Source of the DNA: Nonomuraea wenchangensis
GTDB taxonomy: Bacteria > Actinomycetota > Actinomycetes > Streptosporangiales > Streptosporangiaceae
Direction of reading: 5' to 3'
DNA: 64,000 bases
Assembly: GCF_900111685.1 (NCBI RefSeq)
Contig: NZ_FOHX01000028.1
Location: forward strand, 1-64,000
Every line of letters begins with the position of its first letter. Position 1 is the stretch's first letter. A model generated the notes under the pieces. The model searched no databases, was not told where the DNA came from, and was given only the letters and a program-made list of their open reading frames with translations. The position numbers and the translations under genes are program-made. Shown here in pieces: positions 35,388-44,941 of this stretch.

Positions 35388-36605
35388 TCAGGAAAGTCGG
35401 GTCCGGTCCCCGAGCCAGGCCGCTTCGAGGAGAGCGGTCAGGCTGGCGGTGTCGGTCGGGCCTGGATGGTTCTGGATCAAGCGGGTGACGCCGCCGGCCA
35501 TCTCCGCGAAGCGTGGCAGGTCGGCGCGTGCCACGCCGATGTCCGCCAAGGCAGCAGGGATGCCGATGTCGGCAAGGAGCCCGTCGAGCCAGGTGAGGAA
35601 CGCATCCGCGGCCTCGGCGTCCGAGGCGTCGGTCACGTCGAGCCCGCACACCCGGGCGAGGATGGCAAGCCGGTCGCCGATGGCGTCCCTGGCCGCGTCC
35701 AGCGCGTAGGGCAGCAGCAGCCCGACGCCCAGGCCGTGCGGTGTGTGGGTGGCCGCGCCGATGGGGTACTGGAGCGCGTGCGGAGCCGCGTTGCCCGCGT
35801 GGGAGAACGCGAGCCCGGCCAGCATGGACCCATAGGACATGTCCGCGCGCGCGTCCTTATCGCCTCCGTCCCTGACGACATGGGGCAAGCTGCGGGCGAT
35901 CCGCTCCGCGGCCAGGAGCGCGTAGTGGTCGGTGACCGGGTTGCGGCCGAGGAAGACCTGTTCCACCGGGTCGCGCGGTCCGTGGGCGCGGGGTCGCGCG
36001 GTGTAGCTCTCCACCGCGTGACAGAACGCGTCGATGCCGGAGTGGGCAGTGACGGTCGCGGGGCAGGTGTAGGTGAGCTCGGGGTCGACGATGGCGAAGT
36101 CGGGCACGATGTGGACGCTGGAGACCCCCACCTTCAGCTCGCGGTCCGGGTCGGTCAGCACCGAGACGGGCGTGAGCTCGGAGCCGGTGCCTGATGTCGT
36201 CGGGACCGCGACGAGCGGCGTCGTCGGCCCCGGCACCCTCGACTCCCCGTAGAAGTCGCGCGGCGTCCCGCCGTGGCACCGGATGACGCCGACGATTTTG
36301 GCGAGGTCGATCACCGTGCCGCCTCCGATGGCGAGGATGACGTCGGCGTCCACCTCTGCGGCGGCCGAGACGGCCAGGGCGACATCGGTGAGTGGCACGT
36401 CCGGAGTCGCGTCGGCGAACACCCCGACGACTTCGACCTTCTCCCGTACGGCGGCCACGATCTCGGCCACGGCAGGCTGCCCCAGCAGGACCCGGTCGGT
36501 CACGACGAGGACTCGCGAGCCACACTCGGCCACCACTCGTGGGATGTTCTGCGCGACCCCTTCGCCCACTATCAGCTGGCGTGGTCCGCGGACGGTCTCA
36601 AGCAT
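35388..36605 (-). CDS. Iron-containing alcohol dehydrogenase
   Basis: 405 residues. ILAIGGGTVIDLAK binds NAD(P), VPTTSGTGSELTPVSVL is the family motif, and the metal site is formed by histidines in SGIDAFCHAVESY and AAPHALQYPIGAATHTPHGLG. Family members oxidise or reduce 1,2-diols, 4-hydroxybutyrate or maleylacetate. It is the last gene of the transport/oxidation run, 120 bases after the aldehyde dehydrogenase, so the pair would take an alcohol through an aldehyde to an acid. Confidence 0.85.
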   Translation of the reverse strand: MLETVRGPRQLIVGEGVAQNIPRVVAECGSRVLVVTDRVLLGQPAVAEIVAAVREKVEVVGVFADATPDVPLTDVALAVSAAAEVDADVILAIGGGTVIDLAKIVGVIRCHGGTPRDFYGESRVPGPTTPLVAVPTTSGTGSELTPVSVLTDPDRELKVGVSSVHIVPDFAIVDPELTYTCPATVTAHSGIDAFCHAVESYTARPRAHGPRDPVEQVFLGRNPVTDHYALLAAERIARSLPHVVRDGGDKDARADMSYGSMLAGLAFSHAGNAAPHALQYPIGAATHTPHGLGVGLLLPYALDAARDAIGDRLAILARVCGLDVTDASDAEAADAFLTWLDGLLADIGIPAALADIGVARADLPRFAEMAGGVTRLIQNHPGPTDTASLTALLEAAWLGDRTRLS

Positions 36606-36725
36606 GTCCGTGCCTCTCTGGAACGTCGGCGGTGATGTGCCGGGCGGACGTCCGGGTCACCTGCGAGACCGGGACGGCGTCGGCAAGGTGGGCTGCCGGG
36701 TGGCGCGGGCGCGCACGCCGGCCGG

Positions 36726-38186
36726 TCACGGCAGGTCGATCGCCGCGTAGGTGACGTCGAGATACTCGAGGATGCCCTCGTGCGACCCCTCCTTGCCGAT
36801 CCCCGACTGCTTCACCCCTCCGAACGGAGCTGACGGGTCCGAGACCAGACCACGATTGATGCCGAGCAGCCCCGTCTCCAGCCCCTCGGCGAACCGGAGC
36901 GCCCGCTGGAGGTCACGGGTGAAGACGTATCCGGCCAGGCCGTGCTCGGTGTCGTTGGCCTTCGCGATCACCTCGTCGTCGGACGTGAACGAGATGATCG
37001 GGGCCACCGGACCGAAGATCTCCGACTCCAGCATCCGCGCGTCGTCGGGCACGTCGACGAGGACCGTGGGCGGGTAGAAGTGGCCCGGCCCATCCGGGCG
37101 CTCGCCGCCCACCAGGACACGGGCTCCGCGATCGACCGCGTCGGCGACGAGCTCGTCGATCTTGGTGACCGCGGCCTCGTCGATCAGCGCCCCGACGTCC
37201 ACGCCGTCGTCCAGACCATGGCCCACCGAGAGCGCGCCCATCCGCTCGGCGAAGCGTGCCGTGAACTCCTCGCGCACCGGCTCCTCGACGTAGATGCGGT
37301 TGGCCGCGATGCAGGACTCCCCGAGGTTGCGCATCTTGGCCACCATGGCACCGTCGAGCGCGACGTCCAGGTCCGCGTCGGCACACACGATCAAGGCCGC
37401 GTTGCCGCCCAGCTCCATGGAGGTGCGCAGCACGTTGTCCGCCGCTTGCCGGAGCAGCACGCGCCCGACCTCGGTCGACCCGGTGAACGAAAGCTTGCGG
37501 GTCCGACGGTCGGCCAGCAGTGCCGAGACCACCTCGCCGGCACGCTTGGTCGTCACGACGTTGACGACGCCCGGAGGAACGCCGGCCTCCTCCATGATGC
37601 GGGCCAGGAACAGCATGGTGAGTGGCGTCTGGGCCGCCGGCTTGGTGATCGTCGTGCAGCCCGCCGCCAGCGCAGGAGCGATCTTGCGGGCGCCCATGGC
37701 CAGCGGAAAGTTCCAAGGTGTCACGAAGACGCACGGTCCGACCGGCCTCGGCACGGTGAGGATGCGATATCCACCAGCGGGAGCGGTGTTGTAGCGCCCC
37801 TCGACGCGCACCGCCTCCTCGGCGAACCAGCGGAAGAACTCGGCGCCGTAGGCCACCTCTCCGCGAGCCTCCGCAAGCGGCTTGCCCATCTCGAGCGTTA
37901 TCAGCCGGGCGACCTCCTCGGATCGCCCGGTCAGTACCCGGTACGTCGCGGTCAGCAACTCCGACCGTTGCCGCGGTGGGGTCGCCGCCCACTCCGCCAT
38001 CGCCTTGCTCGCCGCGTCCAGAGCGGCGAGCCCGTCGACGACGTCGGCGTCCGCCACCTCGGCGATGGTCTTGCCGGTGGCCGGGTCCTCGACGGCGAAG
38101 GTGGCTCCGCCGGCAGCGTCGCGCCAGGCGTCGCCGATCCGGAGCCGCCGGTGCTCGGGGGCCAGGACGTTCATCGGGTCACTCAT
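36726..38186 (-). CDS. Aldehyde dehydrogenase, succinate-semialdehyde type
   Basis: 486 residues, with CAGGAGG before the ATG. FVTPWNFPLAMGARKIAPALAAGCTTITKPA, LSFTGSTEVGR, the catalytic glutamate in MELGGNAALIV and the catalytic cysteine in LGESCIAANR are all present. Length and motifs fit NAD(P) succinate-semialdehyde/glutarate-semialdehyde dehydrogenases. It follows the ABC transporter genes by 118 bases and precedes an iron alcohol dehydrogenase. Without the substrate, the GabD assignment is tentative. Confidence 0.85.
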   Translation of the reverse strand: MSDPMNVLAPEHRRLRIGDAWRDAAGGATFAVEDPATGKTIAEVADADVVDGLAALDAASKAMAEWAATPPRQRSELLTATYRVLTGRSEEVARLITLEMGKPLAEARGEVAYGAEFFRWFAEEAVRVEGRYNTAPAGGYRILTVPRPVGPCVFVTPWNFPLAMGARKIAPALAAGCTTITKPAAQTPLTMLFLARIMEEAGVPPGVVNVVTTKRAGEVVSALLADRRTRKLSFTGSTEVGRVLLRQAADNVLRTSMELGGNAALIVCADADLDVALDGAMVAKMRNLGESCIAANRIYVEEPVREEFTARFAERMGALSVGHGLDDGVDVGALIDEAAVTKIDELVADAVDRGARVLVGGERPDGPGHFYPPTVLVDVPDDARMLESEIFGPVAPIISFTSDDEVIAKANDTEHGLAGYVFTRDLQRALRFAEGLETGLLGINRGLVSDPSAPFGGVKQSGIGKEGSHEGILEYLDVTYAAIDLP

Positions 38187-38304
38187 CGCGTCGCCTCCTG
38201 TGATGTTCTCGGTGATGTCCGCGTCAGGCCGTGCTCACCGGTGACGGTCCGCCGAGGCTCGATCGCCAGGTGCCGGCGCATATCGACCTCGCCGCACTGC
38301 GCGA

Positions 38305-39381
38305 TTACCTCCCGGCCTCGGACAGCGCCAGCCCGGTGCCCGCATCGAACAGGTGCGCACGGTCCAGGTCGACCGTGACGAGCAGCCGCTCGCCCGGCGT
38401 ACCGGTGACGGTGGTTCGTGCCTTGACCTTGAGGATCTGCGTCCCCACCCGGACGTCGACCACCGTCCGGTCACCGAGCGGCTCAAGGCCGTAGAGCTCA
38501 CCCGGCAACGACGCGTCCCCACGCTGCTCGACGGACAGGTCCTCCGCGCGCAGGCCCAGCAGCAGCGGACGACCGTCCTCAGCCGTGGTCCAGCGGGGCC
38601 GCGGCAGCGTCCAGCCTTCCGCCCCGACCAGACGATCTCCCTCGGCGTGGCAGGCGAGCAGGCTGATCGGCGGGCTCCCGACGAATCCCGCGACCCACTG
38701 GTTGGCCGGGCGCTCGTACACCTCGGCCGGCGTTCCGACCTGTTGCACCTTTCCCTCCCTGAGGACCGCGACCTGGTCGGCCATGGACAGGGCCTCGACC
38801 TGGTCGTTGGTCACGTAGACGAAGGTCGCTCCGAGGCTGCGGTGGATGCGGGTGAGCTCGGTGCGCATCTCGACGCGGAGCTTGAGGTCGAGGTTCGTCA
38901 GCGGCTCGTCCATGAGGAACGCGCGCGGGTGACGGACCAGCGCCCGGGCCAGGGCGACCCGCTGCATCTCACCACCCGACAACTGCGCGGGACGACGCTG
39001 CAGCAGACCTTCGATGTGCAGCAGGCTCGACATCCGCTCGACGGCAGCGGCGATCTCGCTGGAGGAACAGCGGCGTGCCCGCAGCGGCGAAGCGATGTTC
39101 TCGTACGCCGTGTGTCGCGGGTAGAGGGCGTAGTTCTGGAAGACCATGGCCAGGTCGCGTGCGGCCGGGCTGTCACCGGTCGCGTCCCTCCCGTCCAGGT
39201 GCACCGACCCGGCGTCAAGCTGCTCGAGGCCGGCGATCGCTCGCAGGGTCGTCGTCTTGCCCGCCCCGGAGGGTCCGAGCACGACGAAGAACGAGCCGTC
39301 CGGTATGTCCAGCGTCACCCCGTCCAGGGCCTGGACTTTGCCGAAGGACTTGCGCAGCCCGCGCACTGCCACGGTTCCCAT
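38305..39381 (-). CDS. ABC importer ATPase (second copy, MalK/UgpC class)
   Basis: 358 residues. Walker A GPSGAGKTTT, Q-loop MVFQNYALYP, signature LSGGEMQRVALARAL, Walker B FLMDEPLTNLD; the switch residue reads VYVTNDQVEA, with Asn in place of the normally invariant His (VTHDQ). A C-terminal TOBE domain follows. Two different ATPases in one operon suggest a heterodimer in which this Asn-switch subunit has a weakened ATP site. Its start shares bases with the previous stop (TGATG). Confidence 0.9.
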   Translation of the reverse strand: MGTVAVRGLRKSFGKVQALDGVTLDIPDGSFFVVLGPSGAGKTTTLRAIAGLEQLDAGSVHLDGRDATGDSPAARDLAMVFQNYALYPRHTAYENIASPLRARRCSSSEIAAAVERMSSLLHIEGLLQRRPAQLSGGEMQRVALARALVRHPRAFLMDEPLTNLDLKLRVEMRTELTRIHRSLGATFVYVTNDQVEALSMADQVAVLREGKVQQVGTPAEVYERPANQWVAGFVGSPPISLLACHAEGDRLVGAEGWTLPRPRWTTAEDGRPLLLGLRAEDLSVEQRGDASLPGELYGLEPLGDRTVVDVRVGTQILKVKARTTVTGTPGERLLVTVDLDRAHLFDAGTGLALSEAGR

Positions 39382-40448
39382 CAGGCCACCAGCTCTTCCG
39401 TGCTCACGTCGTAGACCGGCGGGGGCCCGCCGGTGTGCCGCAGCCCGACCGGTGCGTCAGCGGTGAAACGGACAGTCGGTGGCATCCGAACCCGTACGTC
39501 GCGCTGTCCGTCGTGGTCGACCACGTAGATGATCTCGTCGCCCAGCCACTCCGCCGAGACCACGCGGGCCGGGACCGAACGTTCCGCCCCTGGTTCCGTG
39601 ACTTCCAGCGCCTCCGGCCGGACGCCCGCGACCAGGCGACGGTCGCGCGGCAGGCCCGGCGGTGGCGTGAGGGCCAGCCCGCCCTGACTGCGCAGCTTCC
39701 CGTCGGCCACCTCCACCTCGATCAGGTTCATCGGCGGGGAGCCGATGAACGCGGCGCAGAAAAGGCTCGCCGGGCGGTCGTAGACTTCCAGCGGCGTGCC
39801 GATCTGCTCGACGCGGCCCTTGTTGAGTATGGCGATCCTGTGACCGAGCGACATCGCCTCGACCTGGTCGTGAGTGACGTAGACCATCGTCGTCCCCAGC
39901 TCCCCCTGCAGGTGCTTGATCTCCGTGCGCATGTCCGCCCTCAGCTCCGCGTCCAGATTGGTGAGGGGTTCGTCCATGAGGAACGCGCGCGGTCGTCGCA
40001 CCAGGGCGCGGGCGAGCGCGACGCGCTGCTGCTCCCCGCCGGACAGCCGGTGCGGCCGCCTGTCCAGGAGCGGACCGAGCCGCATCAGCCCGGCGGCCTC
40101 GTCGACCCGCTTGCGCACCTCCGCCTTGGGCAGTCCCTCGGCCCGCAGCGGGAACGCCAGGTTGTCGCGGGTTCTCAGATGCGGGTAGAGAGCGTAGAAC
40201 TGGAACACCATGGCGATGTCGCGGTCGGCGGGCGGCAGGTCGTCGACCAGCGTGTCGCCGATGCGGATGTTGCCCGTCGTCTGCCTTTCCAGGCCGGCTA
40301 TGGCCCGCAGCGTGGTCGTCTTGCCGCAACCCGAAGGGCCGAGCATCACGAACAGCTCGCCGTCGCGGATGGACAGGTCCACGTGATCGACTGCGACCGT
40401 CCCGTCCGGGTAGCGCTTGTGCAGGGCGCTCACCTCGATGCCCGCCAT
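39381..40448 (-). CDS. ABC importer ATPase (first copy, MalK/UgpC class)
   Basis: 355 residues. Walker A GPSGCGKTTT, Q-loop MVFQFYALYPHL, signature LSGGEQQRVALARAL, Walker B FLMDEPLTNLDAEL, switch histidine in VYVTHDQVEA. The TOBE domain is C-terminal. This copy has all catalytic residues, unlike its partner. The start overlaps the permease stop (TGATG). Operons with two ATPases of this class are known for glycerol (GlpS/GlpT type) import. Confidence 0.9.
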   Translation of the reverse strand: MAGIEVSALHKRYPDGTVAVDHVDLSIRDGELFVMLGPSGCGKTTTLRAIAGLERQTTGNIRIGDTLVDDLPPADRDIAMVFQFYALYPHLRTRDNLAFPLRAEGLPKAEVRKRVDEAAGLMRLGPLLDRRPHRLSGGEQQRVALARALVRRPRAFLMDEPLTNLDAELRADMRTEIKHLQGELGTTMVYVTHDQVEAMSLGHRIAILNKGRVEQIGTPLEVYDRPASLFCAAFIGSPPMNLIEVEVADGKLRSQGGLALTPPPGLPRDRRLVAGVRPEALEVTEPGAERSVPARVVSAEWLGDEIIYVVDHDGQRDVRVRMPPTVRFTADAPVGLRHTGGPPPVYDVSTEELVA

Positions 40449-41359
40449 CAGCGTCGCACCGCCCCGAGCGTCACACCGGCGACGAGGTGCTTGCGCACCA
40501 GGTAGGCGAAGACGAGCACCGGCAGGGCGAACACCACGGAGGCGGCGGCCACGAGACCCCAGTCCACTGTGGTTCCGCCGATGAGGCCGGCGATGGCGGG
40601 CGGGGCCGTCCGCACGTCGTCGCTGGAGGTGAGGAAGATGGCGAACACGAACTCGTTCCACGAGAAGATGAGTGCGAAGACCGCCGTCGCGGCGATGCCG
40701 GGCAGGAGCAGGGGAAGGGTGAATCGCCGGAACGCCTGCAAGCGGGTGTAGCCGTCGAGCATGGCGGCGTCCTCGTACTCCGCGGGCACCTCGTCGACGA
40801 ACCCCTTCATCATCCAGATCGTGAACGGGACGTTGAAGGCGGTGTAGATGAGGATCAGGCCGAGCTTGGTGTCGATGAGCCCGACCTGGCGGTACATGAG
40901 GAAGATCGGAATCACGACCACCACGGGCGGCATGAAGCGGGTGGACAGGATGAAGAACAGTTGGTCCTTCTTGGCCTTCACGGCGAAGCGTGAGTAGGCC
41001 CAGGCCGCCGGGACCCCCAGCACGGTGGCCAGCGCCGTGGAGACCCCGGCGACCAGGACGGAGTTGAGGAACGAGGCGGACAAGGTCGAACGACCGCCGC
41101 CGGAGGCGACGAACACGTCCTTGAAATGCTCCATGGTGACCTTGAAGTCGAAGAACTTGGCCGGGATGGCGTAGACGTCCCGGTTCTCCTTGATGGACGT
41201 CTCGATCATCCACAGCACCGGGAAGAGCATCACGACGGCCAGCACGGTCAACAGCGCGACCTCCAGCACGGCGCGGCCCCGGCCGCCGAAGCGGCGCGAG
41301 GGGGGCGTGTGATCCCCGGCAGGGCCGGTGGACACGGCCTCGTCGACGGAGAGGGCCAT
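40448..41359 (-). CDS. ABC importer permease, MalG-type
   Basis: 303 residues from ATG 41359. Six membrane helices; the EAA loop that contacts the ATPase is EYEDAAMLDGYTRLQAFRRFTLPLLLPG. AIPAKFFDFKVTMEHF is the extracellular loop typical of MalG-type subunits. It overlaps the genes on both sides, so all subunits are made together. Confidence 0.9.
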   Translation of the reverse strand: MALSVDEAVSTGPAGDHTPPSRRFGGRGRAVLEVALLTVLAVVMLFPVLWMIETSIKENRDVYAIPAKFFDFKVTMEHFKDVFVASGGGRSTLSASFLNSVLVAGVSTALATVLGVPAAWAYSRFAVKAKKDQLFFILSTRFMPPVVVVIPIFLMYRQVGLIDTKLGLILIYTAFNVPFTIWMMKGFVDEVPAEYEDAAMLDGYTRLQAFRRFTLPLLLPGIAATAVFALIFSWNEFVFAIFLTSSDDVRTAPPAIAGLIGGTTVDWGLVAAASVVFALPVLVFAYLVRKHLVAGVTLGAVRR

Positions 41360-42309
41360 CAGTCCTCCTTGAGCTTGTTCAAGTAGCGCAGGTAGAGCTG
41401 CGTCAGGACGATGACGATGACGACCATGAGGATCCCGTACGCCGAGGCGGTTCCGGTGTTGAAGCCCAGGAACGCGACCTTGTAGACGTGGAACGACAAC
41501 GTCTCGGTGGAGACGCCCGGGCCTCCGCTGGTGAGGATGTAGACGAGGTCGAACAGCCGGAAGGCCTCGATGGCCCTGAACAGCACGGCGATGAGAAGCA
41601 GCGGCCACACCAGCGGAAGAGTGATGGTACGGAACTGGAACCACTCGGACGCCCGATCGATCGAGGCGGCCTCGTACAGGTACTTGGGAACCGCGGTGAG
41701 GCCCGCGAGTGCGATGAGCATGATGAACGGCGTCCATTGCCAGGTGTCGACCAGGACAAGGGAGAGCAGTGCCGTTCGCTGCCGGGTGAGCCACTCCACC
41801 TGCCCCAGGCCCAGCGAGCCGAGCATGCTGTTGATCACGCCGAACTGCGCGTCGAGCATGAATCGCCAGAACAGCCCGACCACGACCGGCGACAGCATCA
41901 TCGGGACCAGAAACAGGGTGGTCAGCAGTCCTCGTCCGTGCGCGCGCCGTGAGATCAGGTAGGCGATGGCGAAACCGAGCACGGTCTGCAGGGCGACCGC
42001 GCCGACCACGTAGATCAACGTCGTCAGGGCCCTCTGGTGGACCTGCGGCGACGTCAGGATGGCGGTGTAGTTCTCGAACCAGAGGAACTGGGCGGGCCCG
42101 CCGCGAGTGGCCGAGTAGTCGGTGAAGGACAGGTACAACGCCCACAGCAACGGGAACACCGACATGGCGAGCAACAGCAGCAGCGCGGGAGAGGTGAAGG
42201 CCACGGCGAGCCCGCGGTCGCTCAAGCGGCGGGACCGGCCCGGTGCGGGCGGCGTCGCGGACGCCACCTGCCCGGGGTGGTCGGTCGTCAGAGGGGCGGA
42301 GTCACTCAC
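41359..42309 (-). CDS. ABC importer permease, MalF/UgpA-type
   Basis: 316 residues from GTG 42309 (four-base overlap with the binding-protein gene). LAVAFTSPALLLLLAMSVFPLLWALYLSFTDYS is the first helix; the EAA loop is YEAASIDRASEWFQFRTITLPLVWP. Six helices. A longer open frame upstream reads the binding-protein gene in another frame and is not real. Confidence 0.9.
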   Translation of the reverse strand: MSDSAPLTTDHPGQVASATPPAPGRSRRLSDRGLAVAFTSPALLLLLAMSVFPLLWALYLSFTDYSATRGGPAQFLWFENYTAILTSPQVHQRALTTLIYVVGAVALQTVLGFAIAYLISRRAHGRGLLTTLFLVPMMLSPVVVGLFWRFMLDAQFGVINSMLGSLGLGQVEWLTRQRTALLSLVLVDTWQWTPFIMLIALAGLTAVPKYLYEAASIDRASEWFQFRTITLPLVWPLLLIAVLFRAIEAFRLFDLVYILTSGGPGVSTETLSFHVYKVAFLGFNTGTASAYGILMVVIVIVLTQLYLRYLNKLKED

Positions 42310-43721
42310 AGTCCGCCGCCGCCCTTGCCACTGCTGGCGTTGAGCACTCCCTGCTGCTGCTTGGCGATGTCGTCGAGCGCGTCCTTCGGCGCCTTCGCGC
42401 CGTTGAGAGCCGCGTTCACGTTGGTGTTCTCGATGTCGACGAGGCGCGCGTACTCGGGCACGTTCCACATGTCCCGCATCCGCGGAACCGAGTCGGTGTA
42501 CACCTGATTGAACGGCTGGGCGTTGAGGAACTCGGGCGACTCCAGGGCGTCCGTACGCGATGGCACGCCACCAGCCGCGGCCCACTTCTTCTGGATATCA
42601 CCCTGCTCGAACCACTTCATGAAGTTCAGGGCCTCCGCCTGGTTCGCCTCGGGCGAGTAGGCCGACACGTGCATCCCCATACCGCCGAGAGGCACCAGGT
42701 TCGTCTTCTGGCTCGGCAGGGGGGCGAAGCCCAGCTTGTCGAGAATCTGCTCCCGCGTGGTGCCGAGCGTCGACTGCTTCGGGTCGAGCAGCCCGCCGCT
42801 CGCGGCGATCCAGTTGAACGCGATGCAGGCCTTGCCCTGGGCGACCGCCGCGTTCACCTCGTCGATGAACCAGTTGCCTGAGCCCTTGGCGGTCAGCGGC
42901 TTCATCTTGTTGACCAGGACGTCCATCGCCTCCTGGCCGGCGGCGTCGTTGAGGACGCCGTCGATCTTGCGCGTCTTGGGGTCCCAGAGGTTGCCGCCGT
43001 AGACGCCATTGACCGTGTTGTAGGTGACGGCCGCGGCGTCGGAGCCGTTGGCCTGGTGGAAGGCCAGCCCGCTGACGCCGGGGTTGTCCGCCTGGCACTT
43101 CTCGGCGACTGAGATCATCTCGTCCCAGGTCTGCGGTGGCTTGTCGCCGATCAGGTCCTTGCGGTAGATCATCGTCCAGGTGTCGCCGAGCAGCGGCAGT
43201 CCGTACAGGCTGGCGTTCTCGTCGCGCTTCCCGGTCTCCGCCTGGGGGAACTGGCCGTAGGCCGCCAGAAGGTACGGGTTGTAGGCCTTGACGTCGATGT
43301 TCTTCTTGACGAAGTCGGTGATGTCGAGGATGTTGCCGTTCGTCACGGCCTCGCCGATGTGTTGCGAGTCCAGGATCGGGATGTCGAAGTCGGTCTTGTG
43401 TGCGGCGAACTGGGTGAACATCGCGTCGTGCCAGTTCGCGTTCGGCACGGTCTTGACCTTGATGGTCACGTTCGGCCGCCCCTTGGTGTACTCCGCGTTC
43501 GCGAAGGCTTCCAGCGCGTGGGCGGGGGGCCAGTCGAACCAGATGAAGCTGAGGGTCAGCGGATCCTTGGTGAGCTCCGGGATGGTCGCCGGCGCCTTGG
43601 GGGCGCTGCCGTCCTGACCGCCGCAAGCCGCCACGGTCGTGGCCACTAACATGGCCGCCGTAGCCAGCCGTGCCTTTCGACCGGGAACCGACAATCGTCC
43701 TGTTCGCTGTGAATACCGCAT
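42306..43721 (-). CDS. ABC importer solute-binding lipoprotein
   Basis: 471 residues. Lipobox VAAC with Cys33 marks a lipid-anchored extracellular protein. The family-1 sugar-binding fold is seen in LTLSFIWFDWPPAHALEAFA, YGLPLLGDTWTMIYRKDLIGDKPPQTWDEM and the C-terminal PSRTDAL segment. Many tryptophans suggest a sugar or polyol ligand. It heads the transport/oxidation operon, and the divergent GntR regulator probably controls it. Confidence 0.9.
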   Translation of the reverse strand: MRYSQRTGRLSVPGRKARLATAAMLVATTVAACGGQDGSAPKAPATIPELTKDPLTLSFIWFDWPPAHALEAFANAEYTKGRPNVTIKVKTVPNANWHDAMFTQFAAHKTDFDIPILDSQHIGEAVTNGNILDITDFVKKNIDVKAYNPYLLAAYGQFPQAETGKRDENASLYGLPLLGDTWTMIYRKDLIGDKPPQTWDEMISVAEKCQADNPGVSGLAFHQANGSDAAAVTYNTVNGVYGGNLWDPKTRKIDGVLNDAAGQEAMDVLVNKMKPLTAKGSGNWFIDEVNAAVAQGKACIAFNWIAASGGLLDPKQSTLGTTREQILDKLGFAPLPSQKTNLVPLGGMGMHVSAYSPEANQAEALNFMKWFEQGDIQKKWAAAGGVPSRTDALESPEFLNAQPFNQVYTDSVPRMRDMWNVPEYARLVDIENTNVNAALNGAKAPKDALDDIAKQQQGVLNASSGKGGGGL

Positions 43722-44110
43722 CTTCTTGCCTGCTTTCTGGGGGGATTTCTGGAGCCGTGCCGCGTGCTTCGCCGAGCAGTTGCCGGGTCGGTCAGGCGGG
43801 TTGCCGGCTGTCGCAGGGGCTGATCAGCAGACCGGCGTCACGAGTACGCCGCGACTTCATGGGGCTTCAAGCAGTCGGGAAGTCCATCGGTCCTGGTGCG
43901 GCCCGATGGCGAACCGAACAGGACGTCGAGCATGCTCATAAGAGCTCCAACTGATCGAAGCGGAGCGATGGCGGGCGATCCCCGATGGGTGAAGGATGGC
44001 TGGCGTCCGCCACCTTTCCTATACGATCCGAATGGGAGCGTCAACATCCCCCGATGCTGCGACCGATGCCAGCAGGTTCCCGAAGACGCAAGAAAGGACC
44101 TCACGTCACG
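43722..44110. other. Divergent promoter region, ABC operon / GntR
   Basis: 389 bases without a convincing gene. The ABC operon start has only a weak ribosome site (GCAGG). A TTTCTGG direct repeat lies 15 bases upstream of the operon start codon (43736-43754). No clear GntR palindrome was found by eye; TATACGATCC near 44020 is an AT-rich candidate. Confidence 0.4.
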
Positions 44111-44854
44111 ATGGACGACGAAGCGATGATCGCGCGGCGCCGTGGGGCCATGACGGGCGGAATCCCGCCGGGAAGATCTCGCGGCCGGCTTGCCGACGAG
44201 GTGTACGACACGCTGCTCGGACAGATGATGTCGCTACGGATCGAGCCGGACTCCCGCGTCACGATCGACGCCCTGGCACGAGAGCTGGGGGTCTCACAGA
44301 CGCCGATCCGAGACGCTCTGAACCGTATGGAGGCCGAGGGCCTGGTCGTGCGTGTGCCTCACGCCGGCTATCGCATTCCCCCCCAGATCACCCGTCACCG
44401 ATTCGAGGACATGCTCGAGGTCCGCCTGCTCCTCGAGCCGGCGGCGGCGCGCAGATCCGCCGAACGCGCATCCCTGCAGCAGGTGGCCGGTATGCGGCGG
44501 CTGCTGGAGGAGATGGCGGAGCTGGAGGAGGGCGGCGGGCTCATGGCCTATGGCGCCTTCGGGCTGCGCGACGCCGCCTTTCACGATCTCGTCGCCCTGA
44601 GCGCGGAGAACCAGGTCATCCGCGAAGCGCTCGCCCGCCTGCACACGCACGTGCACCTGTTCCGGCTTCTCCACGACACCCAGGTCACTCTCCTGGCCAT
44701 GGCCGAGCACGAAGAAGTCCTGACCGCGATCGCCGCGCGTGACCCCGACGCCGCCGCCTACGCCATGCGCCGGCACATCCTGCGGTCCGGCGAGCGGTTC
44801 CGGCGATTGTTCGACGAGGCCAAGGGCGCGGACGGAATGGTGGCAGAGGCTTGA
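44111..44854 (+). CDS. GntR-family regulator, FCD (FadR) subgroup
   Basis: 247 residues from ATG 44111. The winged helix is LADEVYDTLLGQMMSLRIEPDSRVTIDALARELGVSQTPIRDALNRMEAEGLV; the FCD effector domain carries metal-site-like residues in RLLLEPAAARRSAE, AFHDLVALSAEN and HEEVLTAIAARDPDAAAYAMRRH. FCD regulators usually sense organic acids or sugars acids. It is divergent from the ABC/dehydrogenase operon and is its likely repressor. Confidence 0.85.
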   Translation: MDDEAMIARRRGAMTGGIPPGRSRGRLADEVYDTLLGQMMSLRIEPDSRVTIDALARELGVSQTPIRDALNRMEAEGLVVRVPHAGYRIPPQITRHRFEDMLEVRLLLEPAAARRSAERASLQQVAGMRRLLEEMAELEEGGGLMAYGAFGLRDAAFHDLVALSAENQVIREALARLHTHVHLFRLLHDTQVTLLAMAEHEEVLTAIAARDPDAAAYAMRRHILRSGERFRRLFDEAKGADGMVAEA

Positions 44855-44941
44855 CGGGCGGGCCGGGCCGGGGAATGCTATGTCAACCCGATCGGATCGG
44901 ATTGGATCCACCTCACCCGCCCCAGATGCGAGGAGAAGCAG

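Noticed and set aside
42310..42585. Longer N-terminus for the MalF-type permease
   Set aside because: The extension is an out-of-frame reading of the binding-protein gene; the GTG at 42309 with a four-base overlap fits better.
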